Assembly (NCBI GenBank): GCA_964393115.1
Contig: CAYMST010000023.1
Span: 1 to 28,691, forward strand
From: CAYMST01 sp964393115
Lineage (GTDB): Bacteria > Bacteroidota > Bacteroidia > Cytophagales > Cyclobacteriaceae
DNA length: 28,691 bases
Reading direction: 5' to 3'
Positions 24,983 to 28,691 of the stretch are shown piece after piece. A program made the position numbers and the translations under genes. Position 1 is the first letter of the stretch. Each line of letters starts with the position of its first letter. The notes below the pieces were generated by a model. The model saw only the letters and a list, made by a program, of their open reading frames with translations. It was not told where the DNA came from and ran no database searches.

Positions 24983-25008
24983 GGCCAACAAACTTGTTGG
25001 CCTTTTTT
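24983..25008 (+). terminator. Intrinsic terminator after the STAS gene
   Basis: GGCCAACAA (24983-24991) and TTGTTGGCC (24994-25002) form a perfect nine-base stem directly followed by six T (25003-25008), a textbook rho-independent terminator. It lies between the STAS gene and RNase Z, so RNase Z needs its own promoter or relies on readthrough. Confidence 0.9.
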
Positions 25009-25026
25009 CTAACCAACTCCACCCTA

Positions 25027-25944
25027 TTGTCCCTTCATTTAAGAATACTCGGATCTAGTGCTTCAGCACCAGCTTTTAATAGGCATCATACCGCCCAGGT
25101 CCTTGAGTTGCACAATCATAAAATACTAATCGATTGCGGTGAAGGAACACAACTACTGCTCAGAAAATATGGCTATAAGCTCAGCAAAATAACGCATATC
25201 CTGATCAGCCACTTACACGGTGATCATTATTTTGGCCTAATGGGCATTATCTCAACCATGAATCTATATGGAAGGACGGCTAGTTTAAAACTAATTGGTC
25301 CTCCAGGACTCTCTGAGATCATTCCCATGCACCTTAAGTATTCTAATACCACACTAAATTTTGATATTGACCTAGATGAGTGGACTCCTGGCGGATCCGA
25401 GGTTTTATATGAAAACAGTCAGTATTATATAGCTCAAGTTCCTCTAGAGCATAGGGTTGACTGTTCAGGTTATTGCATTCGCGAAAAACCAAAGAAAAGG
25501 CGTATCAATAAAGAGCTTTTCCCAACACAAATCCCTCCGAACCAAATCATGGATCTCAAAAACGGAATTGATGTGAAGGACGGCGAGGGAAACGTAATTT
25601 ATCCTTATCAAGAGTATACGCTTCACCCAAAGCCTGCTTATTCATATGCTTTTTGCTCAGATACCAGGTATACCGAGTCCATTTTACCCTATATACAAGG
25701 CGTAGATCTCCTCTATCATGAAGCTACATTTATGGAAACACAAAAGGAGAGAGCCGCGCAGACATTCCATAGCACCTCAAAAGAAGCCGCAACAATAGCC
25801 AAACTCGCCGACGCTAGTAAACTGATTGTTGGGCACTTTTCCAATCGCTACAAAGACTTGAAACCACTTCTTGAAGAAGCGCGAGAAGTATTTCCAGCCA
25901 CAGAACTAGCACTCGAAGGATCGGCCTTTACCATTAATTATTAA
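25027..25944 (+). CDS. rnz: Ribonuclease Z
   Basis: Metallo-beta-lactamase-fold endonuclease that removes the 3' trailer from tRNA precursors, cytosolic. I choose the TTG at 25027, giving MSLHLRILGSSASAPA and 305 residues, which matches the family start. A frame from 24994 would begin inside the terminator hairpin. The zinc-binding HLHGDH motif, the FCSDTRY segment, HEATFMETQKERA, TFHSTSKEAATIA and the final GHFSNRY are all present. The long-form RNase Z exosite region (about 140-185) is retained. The transporter gene follows after one base, indicating cotranscription. Confidence 0.95.
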   Translation: MSLHLRILGSSASAPAFNRHHTAQVLELHNHKILIDCGEGTQLLLRKYGYKLSKITHILISHLHGDHYFGLMGIISTMNLYGRTASLKLIGPPGLSEIIPMHLKYSNTTLNFDIDLDEWTPGGSEVLYENSQYYIAQVPLEHRVDCSGYCIREKPKKRRINKELFPTQIPPNQIMDLKNGIDVKDGEGNVIYPYQEYTLHPKPAYSYAFCSDTRYTESILPYIQGVDLLYHEATFMETQKERAAQTFHSTSKEAATIAKLADASKLIVGHFSNRYKDLKPLLEEAREVFPATELALEGSAFTINY

Positions 25945-25945
25945 A

Positions 25946-26728
25946 ATGGAAAAAAAAGTCCTAAACATTTATGTGGTCTTGGCCGGTATATTCGTGGCCA
26001 GTGCTTTGTTGGCAGAGATCATTGGAGTCAAAATATTCTCTTTAGAAGCCACTTTAGGCATAGACCCAGCTAATATTTCTTTACTGGAAGGAATGGTTTT
26101 GGATTTCAACCTCACCGCCGGGGTTATTCTTTGGCCAGTAGTTTTCATATCTACGGATGTTATCAATGAGTACTTTGGGAAGAAAGGAGTTAGGTTTATT
26201 AGCTATCTCACCGCCAGTCTGATTATCTACATGTTTGTAATAATCATAGTGATCACAAACCTTTCACCCGCACAATTTTGGATAGATGTCAATAGTCAAA
26301 AACCTGATGGCTCTTCATTTGATGTGAACTATGCTTTCAATACTCTTTTTTCACAAGGGTTGGGTATTATAATAGGTTCACTTGTGGCTTTTCTAGTAGG
26401 GCAGCTTCTTGATGTTTTCATATTTCAAAAGCTTAAAAAAGCAACAGGAGAGCGTATGATTTGGTTAAGAGCAACTGGTTCCACCTTAGTAGCTCAGTTC
26501 GTAGATAGTTTTGTAGTGCTCATCATTGCTTTTTATATATGGGGGAATTGGAGCTTTGGACAGGTTATCTCAGTCGGTATCATAAATTACATCTACAAAT
26601 TTTCAGTCGCTATATTATTGACACCAGCAGTCTATTTAGCGCACTACTTAATCGATCGATATCTAGGTGAAAAGCTTGCTAAAGCGCTGAAAGAAAAAGC
26701 AATGGAAGATAGCAAAGGATTCTTTTAG
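25946..26728 (+). CDS. Queuosine precursor transporter (YhhQ/VUT family)
   Basis: Inner-membrane protein of 260 residues with about six helices. STDVINEYFGKKGVRFISY (about 70-88) is the conserved cytoplasmic signature of the YhhQ family, with WLRATGSTLVAQFVDSFVV later. Family members import queuosine precursors such as preQ0 or preQ1. It sits one base after RNase Z, so two tRNA-maturation functions are cotranscribed. Its stop overlaps the convergent TrmH-family gene's stop by four bases. The family is well supported; the exact substrate is not. Confidence 0.9.
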   Translation: MEKKVLNIYVVLAGIFVASALLAEIIGVKIFSLEATLGIDPANISLLEGMVLDFNLTAGVILWPVVFISTDVINEYFGKKGVRFISYLTASLIIYMFVIIIVITNLSPAQFWIDVNSQKPDGSSFDVNYAFNTLFSQGLGIIIGSLVAFLVGQLLDVFIFQKLKKATGERMIWLRATGSTLVAQFVDSFVVLIIAFYIWGNWSFGQVISVGIINYIYKFSVAILLTPAVYLAHYLIDRYLGEKLAKALKEKAMEDSKGFF

Positions 26729-27471
26729 TCAGAAACCTTCCATGCGTGACAAATAATACCGGTCGCCACAGCCGCATTTAGTGACTCGGCACCTCCGTAC
26801 CCCGGAATGGTAACAGGATGATTAATATGGCGTAATACTTGATCACGAATGCCTGTACTTTCATTTCCAATGATCAATATACCATCAGCATCAAACTTCA
26901 TATCAGAAATCACTTCACCCTGCATCACCGCACCATATACCTCCTTCTTATGTTCACTAAGAAACTCAGGTAGATCACAGTAAATCACTGATACGCGACT
27001 AAAGGAACCCATAGTCGAGTTAATTACTTTAGGGTTATAAACATCGGCACAATCAAGTGAACATATGATTTGCTTAACACCAAACCAGTCCGCAATACGT
27101 ATGATGGTACCTAAGTTACCGGGATCTCTAATACCATCCAACCCAATTACCATACCCTTCGTTCTTAATGTTACGTTCGGTATGCGTACTACCGCCATAC
27201 CAGTGGTGTTACTTCCAAAAGTTCCATGGGTGATTAGAAATGATTCGTCTACTACTATGATTTTTTCCTCAAAAGGTCGAAATATGTCTGTGTTTCGTTC
27301 GTAAAACGAAGTAGTCAATAACAAGTAGATAATATCATAATCAGTATTTACTAATTCCAAGATATTTTTCTCTCCTTCTAAAAGAAATGCAGATTCTTGT
27401 TTCCTAAATTTCTTTATATGAAGGGATTTAATAAATTTTGAAATTCTTTTTGAAAGCACCAGTGATCCCAT
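26725..27471 (-). CDS. TrmH/SpoU-family RNA 2'-O-methyltransferase
   Basis: SAM-dependent RNA ribose methyltransferase with a knotted SPOUT fold; the target may be tRNA or rRNA. An N-terminal substrate-binding part (SLHIKKFRKQESAFLLEGEK) precedes the SPOUT motifs: DPGNLGTIIRIADWFG, IIGNESTGI and IPGYGGAESLNAAVA. I prefer the ATG at 27471 (248 residues) because the upstream ATG at 27495 would run into the divergent tamL-like gene; both remain possible. It is tail-to-tail with the transporter gene. Motifs are complete, so it should be active. Confidence 0.92.
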   Translation of the reverse strand: MGSLVLSKRISKFIKSLHIKKFRKQESAFLLEGEKNILELVNTDYDIIYLLLTTSFYERNTDIFRPFEEKIIVVDESFLITHGTFGSNTTGMAVVRIPNVTLRTKGMVIGLDGIRDPGNLGTIIRIADWFGVKQIICSLDCADVYNPKVINSTMGSFSRVSVIYCDLPEFLSEHKKEVYGAVMQGEVISDMKFDADGILIIGNESTGIRDQVLRHINHPVTIPGYGGAESLNAAVATGIICHAWKVSD

Positions 27472-27476
27472 ATCGC

Positions 27477-28691
27477 TTGCACAAATATCTAACATTTATC
27501 TACGTTCCGTTGCTTTTCACTCTCCTTCAAGGGTGCCTTGGAACTGCTTACCTCAAAAAAGATGAAAAATTACTTTACAGCCAAAAGTTTAACGGTGCAC
27601 AACACTTAAGTCAAGAAGATTTAAAGGCACAGTTAAGCACCAAACCCAACAAAAGATTTCTTCAACTGCCCATTGTACCATATGTATGGATTCACCAACT
27701 TGGTAGATCATTTTATGACCGCGAAAAATTCATTGACAAAAAAGAAAAGATTAACGCAACGTACCAGCGAAAGTCAGCGAAAACGAAAAAAGAAAAAAAA
27801 GATATTAAACTCTTAACCAAAAAGAACAAAAAAATTGACCGTGTTAATAGAAGCATGAAAGAAGGTAACTTATTGATGCGTTGGGGAGAGCCTCTTTCAA
27901 TTTTTGATCATCAAAAGGAGCAACAGGCTACGTACAGAATCAAATCTTACCTCTTATCTCAAGGCTATTTCAATGCCAATGTAGAATTCAAACCAGAGGT
28001 GAATGGTAAACTTGTAGGTGTGGATTACAATATTGAGTTAAATAATCCCTATGTGCTAGATAAGAATGTTATTCTCACCAAAGACACCAGTATCAAGCAC
28101 GTATTAGTGCTGAATGAAAAGAGCAGTAACCTCAAGGCCGGAGAGATATACCGACAATCAAATATTACTACTGAGCGAGATCGTATTGCCAGTTTACTTA
28201 AGGATAATGGGTATTATGGATTTGAAAAACATTATGTGAGTTTCCAAATTGACACGTTCAGCACAGGTGGCAATAAGGTCATTATCTATACCAAAATAGA
28301 ATCTCCCGAAAATGGAATACATGAAAAAAGGTACCTCGATTCAGTAATATTTATTTCAGATAAACGGAATAATAACTATCCTACCGATGCCAAGCCAATA
28401 CTCCACAATCGAACACACTATATCTTTAACAATCGTAAATACTCCACAAAGATTTTAGATTGGCGCAATTTTCTTCATCCAGGTGAATTGTATAGCAGGA
28501 ATAATACGCTCGAAACGCAAAGTCAACTCTCTTCTCTGGATATCTTCAAATCAATCAACATCAAGTATGACACCACAGGTGGGAAATTTACATCCATTAT
28601 CTCAGCTACCTCTGCCAATAAGTTTCAAACATCCAGCGAAGTAGGTATCGATGTAAACCAAACAGTTGTAGGGCCTATTCTAAATCTCGGT
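27477..28691 (+). CDS. TamL-like lipoprotein / BamA-family protein, 5' part
   Basis: The reading frame runs from about 27477 to the window edge without a stop (405 codons seen), so the gene is truncated by the window. A TTG start gives a signal peptide ending in LLQGC, with Cys20 as lipidation site; a GTG at 27462 in the same frame is an alternative. After the lipobox come POTRA-like repeats, including SYLLSQGYFNANVEF and LLKDNGYYGFEKHYVSF. A Lys-rich charged helix lies between them (about residues 85-125). The C-terminal barrel is not in view. This architecture fits TamL, the lipidated BamA homologue of Bacteroidetes that helps assemble outer-membrane proteins with TamB. The divergent TrmH-family neighbour is the usual one, as I recall. 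Confidence 0.8.
   Translation, partial: MHKYLTFIYVPLLFTLLQGCLGTAYLKKDEKLLYSQKFNGAQHLSQEDLKAQLSTKPNKRFLQLPIVPYVWIHQLGRSFYDREKFIDKKEKINATYQRKSAKTKKEKKDIKLLTKKNKKIDRVNRSMKEGNLLMRWGEPLSIFDHQKEQQATYRIKSYLLSQGYFNANVEFKPEVNGKLVGVDYNIELNNPYVLDKNVILTKDTSIKHVLVLNEKSSNLKAGEIYRQSNITTERDRIASLLKDNGYYGFEKHYVSFQIDTFSTGGNKVIIYTKIESPENGIHEKRYLDSVIFISDKRNNNYPTDAKPILHNRTHYIFNNRKYSTKILDWRNFLHPGELYSRNNTLETQSQLSSLDIFKSINIKYDTTGGKFTSIISATSANKFQTSSEVGIDVNQTVVGPILNLG

Overview
The window looks like chromosomal DNA of an AT-rich member of the Bacteroidetes (Bacteroidota), plausibly a marine Cytophagales relative. The evidence is a TamL-type lipoprotein with POTRA domains beside a TrmH methyltransferase, a long-form PurC, a HemA with the GD variant of its substrate-domain motif, a MORN-repeat secreted protein, OmpL47-like repeats, and a TAnnTTTG promoter element before purC. 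The genus cannot be fixed from sequence alone. I saw no tRNA, rRNA, CRISPR array, insertion sequence or phage gene, and no gene-free stretch longer than about 270 bases.

Region 1 (1-371) is the 3' end of an unrecognised gene. Region 2 (392-8454) is a run of seven minus-strand genes that all concern heme. In transcription order they are hemA (glutamyl-tRNA reductase, with a 12-base N gap), a single-domain globin, a Tll0287-like c-heme lipoprotein, a five-helix membrane protein with two His pairs each 14 residues apart (a probable bis-heme b cytochrome), an FAD/NAD(P)H reductase with a C-terminal 2Fe-2S ferredoxin domain, a CcmF-type heme lyase, and a membrane-anchored pentaheme cytochrome c. 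The last four are tightly packed. They read as a possible electron path from NAD(P)H to periplasmic c-hemes, with their own heme lyase.

Region 3 (8674-10250) is a HipBA toxin-antitoxin pair. Two near-identical 20-bp direct repeats and a weaker third copy lie immediately upstream of hipB. Region 4 (10252-19321) is an envelope or secreted block. It holds a five-repeat OmpL47-like surface protein on the minus strand and, divergent from it, an exported TPR-CHAT (caspase-like) protein followed by a CPBP-family membrane protein that lacks the first Glu of EExxxR. Convergent to these is a two-gene operon encoding a Sde182-like nucleoside-hydrolase-fold protein with an apparently eroded metal site and a secreted serpin-like protein.

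Region 5 (19523-28691) is mostly housekeeping: a Tas-type aldo/keto reductase overlapping a membrane-protein gene, an HD-superfamily hydrolase, a MORN-repeat protein, purC, a STAS anti-sigma-factor antagonist, a clear intrinsic terminator, RNase Z, a YhhQ-type queuosine-precursor transporter, a TrmH-family RNA methyltransferase, and the 5' part of a tamL-like gene that runs off the window.

The best candidates for something little described are the heme electron-transfer locus and the exported TPR-CHAT/CPBP pair with a serpin-like gene close by.
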